NCBI GenBank assembly: GCA_023101725.1
Contig: JALJCO010001378.1
Span: 1-64,000 of the forward strand
DNA length: 64,000 nucleotides
From: Atherinomorus stipes
Lineage: Eukaryota > Chordata > Actinopteri > Atheriniformes > Atherinidae
Direction of reading: 5' to 3'
The position numbers and the translations under genes are program-made. Below are positions 21,179 through 32,393 of this stretch, piece by piece; position 1 is the stretch's first letter, and every line of letters starts with the position of its first letter. The notes beneath the pieces were generated by a model, which did no database searches, had not been told where the DNA came from, and saw nothing but the letters and a program-made list of their open reading frames with translations.

Positions 21179-21807
21179 TTAAAGGGATATTGTGTAAGTT
21201 CTCCTGTGTTTTATCCACAAAAACTGATTATTTGGTTCAAAAGTGTTTTTTCATTAATCAGTAATCACTTCCATCAACAAACTGAAGTGTTCCTCTAAGT
21301 TCTAAATTTGCCGTTCGTATCATTCATTTACACATCGAGCGGGGCGGCTCGGTGAAGGCTGCCATGTCGTATCGCCATGTTTTTGCGTTCGGGAGAAGCG
21401 TGACGGTAGGAAAACACAGAAACTCACCGGACACACCGGAGTTTTCAGCTCAGTTCGAGGTAATGCCTTTGAAAAGTCACCGCGCTGCAGAGGGGGAGAG
21501 ACTAGCGTCTCACTGATGCTGGGTTCACGTGCAGTCGGGCAGACGGCCGTTGGTAACAAACCAGATGTCATTTTAATCAATGAAGCCGAGCGAAAGACGG
21601 TAAAACATGGGTCAGGGAAAACAATACGACATCGCCATGACAACAAATCAGATGTGGACTGATGTCACTGTAACTGATGGACCACGTCTTCACATAGAGG
21701 CCGACGATAACTTTACATGCAGCGGATGTCGTCGGTCTGCCCGGTTTCACGCGAATGCAGCATGAAAAGTACGAGGGAGCTGCTCCCGATTACACAGTGT
21801 CCCTTTT
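21179..21807. mobile_element. TTAA element Y, copy B
   Basis: Nearly identical over its length to 14133-14762. The left end is TTAAAGGGATATTGTGTAA (TTAA at 21179-21182). The right end is TTACACAGTGTCCCTTTTA, where the second TTAA has become TTTTA. It retains the same long minus-strand frame (21320-21646). Inserted just right of a LINE relic. Confidence 0.75.
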
Positions 21808-22094
21808 ACTATATAGCAAATGCTTGCACATACTGTATGTGTACTAATTAAAAGGAACGCAAGAGCTAACAGCTGACTGACGGAAAAGAAGTAAACACAA
21901 ACAAAGAGCACAGCCATTAGCTTACAGCCCTGGTCTCCAAGCTATCTAATGTTTTTAATTCACCTCCAACTCGCGGTCATACAGCCCACATTCTTATTTA
22001 CTTTCTGACTTTTTCCACGTTTTTTTTCTTTTTATGAGTGTTTTTTTTTCCACAATGTAAAAGGCTGAACAGTCCGCCAGGTATGTTTATGCTC

Positions 22095-22166
22095 AAGTCT
22101 CGTCACTGAAGTTTCGTCACGAAGTCTCGCCGCGAAGTCTCGTGACGAAGTCTCGTTATCACGAGA
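22095..22166. repeat. 13-bp minisatellite, about five units
   Basis: Units GTCTCGTCACTGAA, GTTTCGTCACGAA, GTCTCGCCGCGAA and GTCTCGTGACGAA are followed by GTCTCGTTATCACGAG. The consensus is GTCTCGTCACGAA, and each unit carries CpG sites and inner inverted symmetry (TCGTGACGA). Confidence 0.85.
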
Positions 22167-22216
22167 TTTGGAATGTTGACAATTAAGGAGCCGATTCTCT
22201 GCTGATGAATCAATTA

Positions 22217-22250
22217 GTGTGGGGTGTTCTCCGTCGTGTACACCCCACAC
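22217..22250. repeat. short hairpin
   Basis: GTGTGGGGTG and CACCCCACAC are exact reverse complements around a 14-base loop; just after the minisatellite. Confidence 0.8.
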
Positions 22251-23119
22251 TATATGATCAGACTTCCATAATATCTTGTGTGATTTGTCTTTTGTAATCA
22301 TCAAGTGTGTCTCTACATCTATGAAGGTATCAGTAATCCTGTAGTGTGTACCTGCCTTAAGACAGTTTTAGACAGATTTGTGAACAAAATTTGAGGGAAA
22401 CAGACCTTTTGTGTATATAGAAAAAGTTTTAGATCATTTAGTTCAGCTCATTAAAAGTGGGAGCAAAAATAAAAGTGTTGCAGCTATTTTTTTGTTCAGT
22501 GTAAATGTACTGTCTATTAAAATGGATAACTGTATAAACTGATATAATACTTTGGATAGGTTTATTAAATAATATAGATTAATGTATTATCATGTAATAT
22601 AAAAAAAAGAAGCTATTGTTGATTAAATTGTATATTTTTTGATAGATTATCAATATGTATACATTATAATGTATAAATGAGGAGATGTGAGTGATGAGAT
22701 AAAGGTTGGATATGGAATACGGACACAATAGCGACATCATAGCGTCTAGGTTGAAGTTGCGACAACAGATAAATAATTCCAGCCATTGAGTTGCCGGGTT
22801 TGCTGCCAATTCATCAAGTGACCAGCAGCCTGCACCATGCCCAACAAGTATTGCAGAGGACAGACAACTGACAGATAATGTTTGCCAAGTTAGCAAGCGA
22901 GTTAGCTTACTGATCCGGGAGAAAAGTAGCCATTGTGTTTTGATGCAGTGGAACATTTTGATGTGAGTCCATCTAGTGTAGGCTTAACCTAAATTTACTG
23001 TAATTTTTTCGCTTCTAAGACAGGTAATGATATCTCTGAGGGTCTGAAGCACCTGCTGACTCCACCATTTTTCCCAGTGCCAGCCTAGCTGTGCCAAACA
23101 TACTATTGCAACCTAGAGA

Positions 23120-23265
23120 CCGTATGCTAAAAAAAACAGCTTGACCAGCTAAAACACCAGCTGAAATGCGGCCAAAACACACCTTTACCGGCTAGTTACT
23201 GTAGGTGGTCTAAGGTGTGTTTTGACTGGTTTCTAGACCAGCTAGTTAGCAGGTTTTTCAGAAGG
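23120..23265. mobile_element. MITE of the 'ACCAGCTAAAAC' type
   Basis: TGCTAAAAAAAACAGCTTG, ACCAGCTAAAACACCAGCTG and the mirror-like GACCAGCTAGTTAGCAGG near 23236-23253 match the style of short fish repeats made of alternating CCAGCTAAAACCAGC words. Boundaries are approximate. Confidence 0.4.
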
Positions 23266-23426
23266 ATGGCAACCCGCAATGGCGGCCTGTATTGGTTTGT
23301 AGATGTAAACATAATGCCATTGTCAAACCCGTTAAAATTTCTTTCATATTTCTTTTCAGGCTACATACAAATTTTTAAGGAAATGGTGAACTTTCATTCT
23401 GCACCGCTTTAAACACCTCTTGAAGG

Positions 23427-23922
23427 TACAGTACAGGCCAATAAAGTTTAGACAAACTCCCATTAAAGACAGAAAAAAATCAGCTGTCAGCTAAATAAAT
23501 TGAAATTGACAAAAGTGATAATAAACAAACGTTTTGACAAAATCATGACAATGATTTTAAATTGTGGTCCAACAGAAAAATCGCAAACATGAAAACAAGC
23601 GCAATGGGGGTCTTGAACTAAATTTTTTTTTCATTGAGCAACACTTTGAGGCAATCACTGCAACCAGGTGTTTAATGTTCAAAATGGCTTCTACACCTGT
23701 TGACAGGTATTTTGCTCCACTGCTCATGAGCAAGGTGCTCTAATTTGTCTCAATTTTATTTGTTTGTTTGTTTTAAATTATTTTTTAAAACCACAACTCA
23801 AAATCAATGTTTTATTCAATTACATTATAATTTATCACATTCTTATTTATTATTACTATTTTCAGTTTCTTGTTATTTGAATTAATATTGGGAGTGTGTC
23901 TAAACTTTCGGCCCATACTGTA
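23427..23922. mobile_element. Tc1/mariner-type MITE, copy 2
   Basis: Ends TACAGTACAGGCCAATAAAG and, from the right, TACAGTATGGGCCGAAAGTT then TAGACACACTCCC give terminal inverted repeats with TA at both borders. The body matches copy 1 (3481-3976) in the same orientation. About 495 bp, no transposase. Confidence 0.75.
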
Positions 23923-24809
23923 TTTTTTTTTTAACGTAGCTTTTAAGAAAAATGTTCTATATTTATCTTTTAAATAGGTCTACGGCTAAATTAGCATTGG
24001 CTTCCTCTCACTATGTCCAAAACATTAAATGGTCAAATTCATGTCAATGAGAAGTCAGTCCTATGACATTGACTGACTTATTTGTTAATGCTTTTCTTTT
24101 GTGTGTGTATGGCCTGCACTGTCGCCCTCTCACCCAGGTGTATATGTGACTGATAGAAAGCATCCTCACATCAGGCATCACCGTCTGAGAGAGGAAGGAT
24201 CTGTAGAGTCATAAAGACTGCAGAAAGGAGTCTTTATGTCTTTATGACATTGGAACTGAACTTCTCTACATGAACATAATCTACTTAGAGCGCTGTCAAA
24301 AAAGAGCAGAAAATGTTAGATACACAACATGCAGCTTGAGGTAGATGAACAGACAGCATTATCACACACACACAATACACTTTTTCAACAGCTTCTTTCC
24401 TGCAGCAATGAAAGTCATGGCCAACACAAACTAATTGGACATAATCCAATATTACATGTTTTTATGTAGATGTTTTTTTCATGTGTTCTCATAAAATTAT
24501 GTGTCCTCATCTGACCTTGAACGTCACACAGTAGTTCCTATGCGTATAATTACAAATGGCACATAAACTTCTTGAATCCTTTATTTCATGTTCGTTTTTT
24601 TTTTTTTTATCACGGTTACGTTGAAAATAAAGAATTCATAAACTTCACTTACTGACTATTCAGCAGCTGTGGTGTTTCCTTTGAAAAAAATTGGTTGATT
24701 ACTTATATGTTATAACAATACTTCTTGACAACCAATCTTATACAGTTACAAAAGAGATGATTTATTTAAAGCGACTAGAGGCAGGAATTAAAAAAACAAA
24801 ACAAAGATG

Positions 24810-25592
24810 TGTCACAGGGTGAACAACCGGGTGCTGCCAGAGACTGGACTCTGCCCACTAGCTTGGTTTTTAGCATGCTTTTTATGGTTTTTTGTGTGGT
24901 TTTAACCTTGTTTTTATTCCCAAGCTAGTGGGAGCTTTTAACGAACTGATTGGCAGCACCTGGGGAGAAGGACTCCTCCCCTGGCTTAATTGAAGGCTGA
25001 GAGAATAAAAGCCGGTGTGCGGACAACAGAAGGGAGCTGAAGGACTGAGGAGGACTGGGTCCAGGAGGCGCAGCCGGGGGAGGACGTGAGTCCCCCGGCT
25101 GGGGGGCTCGAGGCAGTGGAGGGGCAGCAGCGGCGGCAGCAGTGGAAGCAGTGGAGACGGCGATGGCGACGTGGAAGAGTGGCCCGGGAGTCGGAGGGCG
25201 GCCGCGGAGCCTACTGAGGAGGGCCTACGGCCAGAGGCGCGGCCGCCCGGAGGAGTGACTGCCCGGGCCACAGAGCAGCGTTGGAGTCCCGGGGGAGCCT
25301 ATGGCCAAGAGGGCGGCTGCCAGGAGGAGCAGCCGCCATGGACCCGGGACGACGCCGAGAGAGACTCCGGCCACTGCCAGCCCTGCAAGCCCCTTTTAGC
25401 CCTTTTTTATCCTTTTCCTTTTATAACTTTTTAGTTTGGACTTTTAGGATTATTTTAGTACTTTTTAGTTTAGTAGTTTTATTTCTTTAATAAAGCTTTT
25501 ATTTCTTTTAACCACCAACCGCCGGCGAGGCCTGTCTTTCTTTCCCCTCCTCCTGCAGTCGCCGGTATCGGCAAAGAACCACCCCCATGACA
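24810..25592. mobile_element. solo LTR of an LTR retrotransposon
   Basis: Begins TGTCACAGGG and ends CCCATGACA, so it has TG...CA borders within the 5-bp inverted repeat TGTCA/TGACA. The flanks are GATG on both sides (24806-24809 and 25593-25596), a 4-bp target duplication; X copy 1 shows the unoccupied sequence. An AATAAAAG TATA-like box is at 25004 and an AATAAA polyadenylation signal at 25489-25494, in plus-strand order expected for U3-R-U5. No internal coding region remains, so recombination between two LTRs is inferred. Confidence 0.8.
25489..25494 (+). promoter_or_regulatory. polyadenylation signal in the solo LTR
   Basis: AATAAA about 100 bases before the LTR end, in a T-rich context. 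Confidence 0.6.
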
Positions 25593-26039
25593 GATGCATG
25601 TCCATTTTTTAAACACTAATGGGTGATGAAGCGCTAAATACCAAAACGAACGTTTCCACCCACGTCTCTCTCCGTTGCCTTAAACAGGCTGTGTGCTGCA
25701 AAATGCACTGCAATTTGGTGTCCGAATTTCCCGCGCTGCCCTGCGGACCTGACGTCAAATGACGCTACATCCGCAGTTTTGATACAGGAAGAAGACGGTT
25801 GCGGTAAATTCAAACACTGTAAGCGATAGTTATGGATTCTTCTGCCGTCAGCAAACAATCCAGATCAACTGAAAGACACTAAAAAGTGGAACTACGAAGA
25901 AAAAGGTTAGTAAGCATTATAGCTTCAGTTTGTGCACGCTCCCGTGACGGCTTGGCTCGTGGCTGCAGTTACCTGAAGCACCAGTCGCGGCAGTCGCGAG
26001 TTTCGTTTCTTAATCTTGCCTCTAGTCCCTTTAAAGTTT

Positions 26040-29000
26040 TTAATGGGCTCAATCCACATACTCATTTCTGCTGTTAATCCCACTGTGCAGTTTCCTTAGT
26101 GCACATGAATGTGGGGACTATTTAAAAGGGAATGGGCTATATCCACAACTCCAATACTTCTTAAACTTAAGCCAGCTCCTCTGTTTCCTGTCTTTCATTA
26201 GTAGACAGATTGATTATTCCAGATGTGTCTGCCCTCAGTAACCATGACAACAATGGCCAGACCTACTTGGATTAATCAGTTTGTCCAGTAAATGAAAAAG
26301 AGGAAAAAAAAGGGTTGTGCATATAGCCCAGACTTTCAAATAATATAAGATTCACAAGAATTGTAACGAAGAAGTAATCAAACATACAATTTTCTTACTT
26401 TTCATGCAGAGGATATTTTATTTGCAGTAAAACAAACAGTGTACAACAGTCTTATTCCTAACTGCTTGGATAAGGGCCTTTGGTTTCATCTTTCAAAACA
26501 ACGTTCCACCATTGGGATGCACTGGGTATCTGCTCTTCAGCTGCACACACAGTTAGCCTTTTGCGATGAAAAGTGATGCTTTGGCTGTGCCAATACTCAA
26601 CTGCAACAGGAGGACTTAAATTTAAACGCTCAGACCCCATTAGGAGGCTGAAAAAGGGAAGAGACAGCTGAATCCCAGACATGGGACTCTTGTTTAAAAG
26701 CAGCTCCTTACCATCATATCAATATGCATAAAAATCACTCGGTTAAGGTTAGGAAAGCAGCATGATCATTTGAAATAAACCCTGAAATATAATGTTTCTA
26801 TTACCAGAAGTAAGACTTTTGACATGCCTACATAGCTTCAGTATTTGATTTAGGAATGTATGTGTTCATGCTTGTTAGTCAAAGTACCTGTACATTTCCT
26901 GCCATGTTCACCCGTTCATACACATACTCACACAGCACATCTAATCTATTCAGACAGTTTTTTTTTTCCTCTATACACACTGATGAAAGCTTTTGGAGCT
27001 GTGTAAGTTTTGCAGATCATCAGATGGGGTCATATAATGAAACACTGCACAGTGCACACACAGCTGGCAGACCAGAATGCACAGCCAGTGTGTATGAAAG
27101 ACCTGGCACAGGCTGTGCTTCTCATCTCTGATTCATGCACACACACAACTGTAAAAGAAGCTGTTAGTGAGATAACACTCCACCATCTGCAGCATGCCGC
27201 CATTAAGACGGGCTTGAATGAAGATTTGTGGGTGCAGCTTTTCACCATCCTGGGTGCAATAAAGATGAGAAAGATAAACAGGGTTAAGACGCACTTTTTT
27301 TCTTTTGGATTGGTACAGCGTGTGTGTTTCTGCCAGCATCCTTTAATGTTTAATGTGTGATAAAAAAACAGTAATTCTGGAAGAGCAGGGGATGAATAAA
27401 AGACTGTCAGGCCTAAGTTGATGCTAAACCCCTTGTTGATTTTCATAATCTTCTTGAACTTTGGCAGTGTCATTAAGCGATAATGTGGGATAATGCCAGA
27501 GATCCCCATCGATTCGCCACGTCTGCCAGATGAGTCTGATATCGACCCAGGGACAAGGTTATGATGAGCAGTCTTTTCAGGCCTCTAATTTATCTGCTCA
27601 TCTCAAAGTTACATAATAAGAAAGAACATAAATCTGGGCTATTAATAATGAGCTCTATCCTTTCCCCCTAGATGAGAAAGTTCGTCGAGAAACATGCTTG
27701 GGTATGCTTCTGTAAGCTTCAGGGACTCTCCTGTCACAGTGAATTGGTACATTTTGCTCTTGAATGTCAGCAGCTGTGACAAATCTCTCATTGCTGCACA
27801 CCGACAAAGAAAAGCTGAAGGTCATTTTCAGATGAGAATTTAAGAGAAACTCCCTGGTAAGCAGCCCTAACGAGTGGCGCGCTCTGAACTCGCCAAGCTG
27901 AGCGAAAAACATCACTCAGTCAGCCAGAACAGAGGAGGAGGATGTAAAGGAGATTCTATATTAAGTGTGATTGATTGTCGGAGGAAAGCAGGAGCCAGCA
28001 GTGTGGCTTCTTCCTGTGTTTCAGAATAATAATGAATCGAGTCAGTCACTTATCAAAGGTGGTGAGAGGAAGAGGAGAACAGAGACGAGAGAGAGACACA
28101 GATAGGGGGGATGTTGTGTTTTTTTTCTTTTACTACCGGAGACATCACTGTGGGGGTAACAATACCATCCATTCATAAATAAAAGCTCTGCAGAGGTTCA
28201 GGTGTCTGAGGTTACATGGCACAACAGTACATATATTCACAAACTGTTTGCTGCCAGAAGAAAATCGCTTACTGTTCCTCTTACCACCCTCTTCCCTACT
28301 TTCTCCTACCTTTGATCCCTCTTACTTGTCTGTCTCCTCCTTCCTCTCCCTTTCTTCATCCAACGCTTTTTCCACTTGTGCCTCTGAGGGATTTGCCCTT
28401 GGCAACGCACTCTGTTGCTTCAGCCAGAAATTGTTGGAATATGAAAGAAAATGGGAGCAAAACTGCATTAGTTTTACTCGTATCTTGGCAGAGAAGAAAT
28501 GATTTGCCTCTTCACACAGAGACTTTAAAACAGATCTTCAGCTCATGAAGGTCAGAGAGGTGCTTTGGTCGTCTGTGAAAAGAATCAAGAATTGAGATCA
28601 AATCTGAATTTCTGAGATGTATAAAGGAACCCTAGTAGTAAATGTAGAGTGGATGCTGCCCCTCGCTTCATGAATATAAGTTTGAATTATTGTTTTTTTT
28701 ATTGTCACATACTGTGTACGCTCACACACATTCATAAGTTGTGTTAGGGCTGGGATGCTTGCTGTTAGCAACATGTCTGTATATGTATTGTGGCTGCCAC
28801 ACATTCCTAATGTTTGTTTGACACATAGGCCGCTTGCGTTGATAGATGGGAACATGCCACGTGCACAAGTTGCAATATAGACCTTAATGCCTTGAGGGTA
28901 ATGACTAATGTTTCGTAACAAAACATTGGTGAAATGAAGGAGTTTGTGGCAGATAATGATGCCTTATTTAGAAGCTGCATGCGGTTGCCCCATCACTTCT

Positions 29001-29220
29001 ACAATATGAAAATGAAAAATACTTTATTCATCCCAGAACAGAAATTAAGTTACCAAGTTGTCAGAAACATTATAATTTGCCACACGTTGGCTAATACCTG
29101 CTAGTATCTGATATCTGGCAGCCAGATGTCCAAAATGAACTCCTCTGGCTGAGTTAAGGCTATTTTGAGATCTTTGCTCACAGAGCAGAATATAGTTGTA
29201 TTTCTCAGAATACGAGAGAT
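26040..29220. other. intergenic, nothing recognised
   Basis: Several open frames of 80-160 codons occur on both strands (for example 27030-27509 minus), but none has domain motifs or splice context. Confidence 0.5.
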
Positions 29221-29224
29221 ACAA

Positions 29225-29330
29225 CCTCACAGTTATCTGCATATATCGGTATCGGCTGATATCAGATATTGGAAATTAAGAGTTGGACATCATTTATTAT
29301 TGGTAAAAATGCCAATATCAAACATCCCTG
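29225..29330. repeat. possible hAT end fragment
   Basis: TATATCGGTATCGGCTGATA and a mirror-like CCAATATCAAACATCCCT recall the ends of the CCGATA-rich elements at 49445 and 60703. No target duplication was seen. Confidence 0.3.
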
Positions 29331-29334
29331 GTTT

Positions 29335-30415
29335 TAACTGATGAGCAGGATTTAAATCCAAACAAATCATTGTTTGCTGCTGTTTTAAGGTTTTCTAGTC
29401 ACATAATTAACCTTTTAATACTGGGCTCAGTGTGGTGTTGGTTCCTCTGCAATATGGCATCACAAGAGACTTTGTGTTGAACTAGTAGGAAAACAAAGCA
29501 CGCCTCTGTTAAGGCCAATTCATGATTTTTTTGTCTGTTCATGTGTAAACTTCATCTGCTCCAGTTCATGAGGGTCTACTCAGCTCTGTGTGGCTGACTG
29601 TGTGCAGCTCAAATATTTGTGATTGAGGACTGAGAATGCTAAATACACATTCACTTGGATCTCCATGCAGATAGGGAAGATGATAAACACAGATGCCTGT
29701 TGTAAGAAGGGATTTCACTAGAGAATCACCTCTTTCTGCAGCTGTTAAGTTTCTCTCATTGAACCAGTGTAAAACCAGCATGCTGCTTAAAATCTCCAGT
29801 CTCTTCTTTTCCCTGCCAGTTCCTTTATTCACCAATGTGGCATGGACCTGGACAATCACTCATACTTTAATCAAGTTATGTCATGTTCATGTTGTTAAGT
29901 GAGAGACTTACCTTTGTGTACCTCACACAGAGAACGCTGCCCGGAGCCCATCGTGCAGCCTCTCACCTCTGCCAAAGAAACTGTTTCTCCGCTCTGCACC
30001 GCAGCTGCTGCCAAAGGGGAAATTATTTCAAAGCTCGGTCCTGCTGCTTACCGGTCAGTACTCCTCTCCTGAATAATCTCTCCTGGAAAACCTAACACCA
30101 TCACATTAACCATTATCTCTGCTCCCAGAGACCCAGTCGGGGAGATGCATCTGCCTCTTGTATTTTGTCTGTTGTAACAGATTACCTGCTCAAGTCTTGT
30201 AGATAAACTTTAATCAACTCACCTACTCCTGTCATTTTCTAGCCAGTGCATTCACCCTAACAGCACCTTTGGTGTGCCAAAAACCCACTGCATGCACAAA
30301 ATTTTGCACAACTTACCTCAAAGTTGTATGAATAGAACCATCTGCACATCTGCAGAGTTGCACTAAAGCACACAGATGCACAAACTGTATACCTGATCTA
30401 AAGCAGCAGTTGCAC
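29335..30415. other. intergenic, nothing recognised
   Basis: No gene or element boundary identified; a 50-codon open stretch at 29932-30060 lacks known motifs. Confidence 0.45.
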
Positions 30416-30419
30416 ACAT

Positions 30420-30716
30420 ACAGATGCAGGCATGAAAAAGTTCCCCTTTCTGCCGACTGCCAGCCACTTACCAGCGACTTGTCTGCTCATTCAATCGCAC
30501 AGAGGAACGCCTGTGTGCCCAGGGGAAACGATTTCAGAGCATAAATGAATGCCCGGAACAAGGATGTTTCCACACGCCAAGTTTGGACACCGTACGTGAT
30601 GGCGTATTCGCGGGACAAATCATTCAGCCAGTGATAGTGCAGTAATAGTGCACTATTACTGCACCACTTCTGGCAGAAAAAAGCAGAACTTTTTCACGCC
30701 AGCATCTGTGTCTGTT
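30420..30716. mobile_element. inverted-repeat MITE-like element
   Basis: ACAGATGCAGGCATGAAAAA at about 30420-30440 is mirrored by TTTTTCACGCCAGCATCTGT at about 30690-30709. Additional inner symmetry (GTTTGGACACCG, GCGTATTCGCGG) and a central perfect palindrome at 30637-30664 are present. Confidence 0.5.
30637..30664. repeat. perfect 28-bp palindrome
   Basis: The half-site GTGCAGTAATAGTG is followed directly by its exact reverse complement with no spacer. It is asymmetrically placed within the 30420-30716 element. Confidence 0.95.
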
Positions 30717-30799
30717 TATAAGCCTCTGTGCATTGATGAAAAAAATATGCCCTGGTGTGTGTTTGGCAGAATTATACCAACTCATGTGCTGGGTGTCAA

Positions 30800-32380
30800 A
30801 CTAAAGGGTTAGGGGTTAGAAATCATCAGTCTGCGTTGAAGTGCGTTGCATGGAAATGGTTCCTTGTTGCTTCATACTATGGGCAAGACAATGGGAAATG
30901 ACTTTGGTGGCTGCATAAGTCAGAGTGCTACACCAAACTGTGATATGGGATAAACCAACAATATCAAATTAGTCATTTTACTATTTTTTCTTTGGTATAA
31001 TCAGTGAAATCTAATAAAACACTGCAGTAATTGTAAGGTTTCAATAATAAAGATAAAAACCTCTGCCAATAAAATTAAATGTTATCAGTAGAAACTAAAG
31101 AGTGTTTTGATAACAAATTAGATATTATATGTATTATATTAGACCAATAACCACTCCAACCAAGCAGATAACGGATCCAAACAAGGGTTTCCTTTAATGA
31201 TTATTTGTCTTGTAAAGAATATAATACAGTGACAGGACTGGAATTCATAAGAACATACATCAATAAATATGAATAAATACTTGTGGACCACATTCACACA
31301 GCAACAGATGACCTCAGCTGCACTTTTTTTTTTCTTTCTTTATTGCAGCTGCTCATAACAGCAGTCTGTGCTGTGAACTGGAGGGAAGGGAATTAGAGGA
31401 GGTTGGGTTCAGGATGTACAGAAAGGCTGTGTGAATACGGCCCAGAGAGGCTAAGCAACAAACACACCCAGAGATTAAATGGATTGTAAGGAAAGGAAAA
31501 GGTAAACCTGTGTGAGGATGTACAACAGAGGAGAAAAAAAAGTCATTTTTCATTGGTTCCTGCGCTGCGTTTGTCTCAGTCATTTCTTATTCTCTGGCTG
31601 GAACATGTTTCCATTCATCCATCCATCCCAGCAGAATGCAGACATTTTCCTGACAATGATGAATTGTCTCAACTCAGTATCAGACAGAGATGTAATGTCG
31701 TACAAATGCCACTAGGGGAGTGTCTGCATGTTTGAGATGGAAGTAATGCAACAATTGACAGAAGGATGAGAGCATGAGATGGAGATCACACTAAGAAGTT
31801 AGAGATGGAAATGATGCACATTTACATGAGCTGCTGTGAGTTATGGCAGTCTGTTTTCCTGTCTTTTAGAAGATGCTCAGCGGTCAGTCAATGCGACTGC
31901 ACCGTCAATGCCATCGACAGACTTAATAAGAGCTCAGGACAGACAGCCTAATCATGAAATCAATAGTCTGTCTGTTTGTGAGTGGGGAAGGACAGCAGCT
32001 TCTACCGCTCTTATCAGGCTGTCATTACTGAGGAGTGCTGTCTTTTAATGCGGCAGGTCGACAGTCACCGGTAGTTGTTCCACTCAGCAGATGGGCCCCA
32101 TATACAACCACTCACATTCATGTACCTACTCGGAACTGCTGCCTGTTTTCTCTGACAATACGGACTGAAATACGCTACAAGCAAGGTGAGGTGAGATCAG
32201 ACAAACTCAAAATGTCATCAACAGATATTGTCTCGCTGTTTGATCAGTTCAGAATGATCCCATGGGCTACATTGCTCCTTCAAACAGCAGCGCAATGTCT
32301 CATCTTAGAAACCTGAACAAGGCATGGCAGGCCTGTCGGACTTTAGATTCCTTCCTTTATAACCTACAAGCATCAGAGCT
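30800..32380. other. intergenic, nothing recognised
   Basis: Contains CATCCATC-type short runs and no recognised gene or element end. Confidence 0.45.
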
Positions 32381-32393
32381 GCGGTGAGAGTAG

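Larger units (their letters stand above)
24766..26034. mobile_element. TTAA element X, copy 2 (contains solo LTR)
   Basis: The left end is TTAAAGCGACTAGAGGCAGG; the right end reads TTAAAGGGACTAGAGGCAAG on the minus strand (TTAA 24766-24769 and 26031-26034). Internal blocks match X copy 1, including the unoccupied site CGTTTCTTAATCTTGCC at 26003-26019. It carries about 250 bp (25679-25930) absent from copy 1, including a short ATG frame (MDSSAVSKQSRSTERH) followed by AAAAAGGTTAGTA, a donor-like site. This may be a fossil first exon of the autonomous parent. A solo LTR sits at 24810-25592. Confidence 0.75.

Noticed and set aside
24882..25434. Proline- and glycine-rich open frames on both strands near 25.1 kb
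   Set aside because: They fall in the GC-rich centre of the solo LTR and reflect base composition.
27030..27509. 159-codon minus-strand open frame
   Set aside because: Cysteine/serine-rich with no recognisable domain, no conserved block pattern and no splice signals at sensible places; probably chance.
29932..30060. Short exon-like open stretch with AG before and GGTCAGT after
   Set aside because: GGTCAGT is a poor donor, the translated segment has no known motif and no partner exon is visible.
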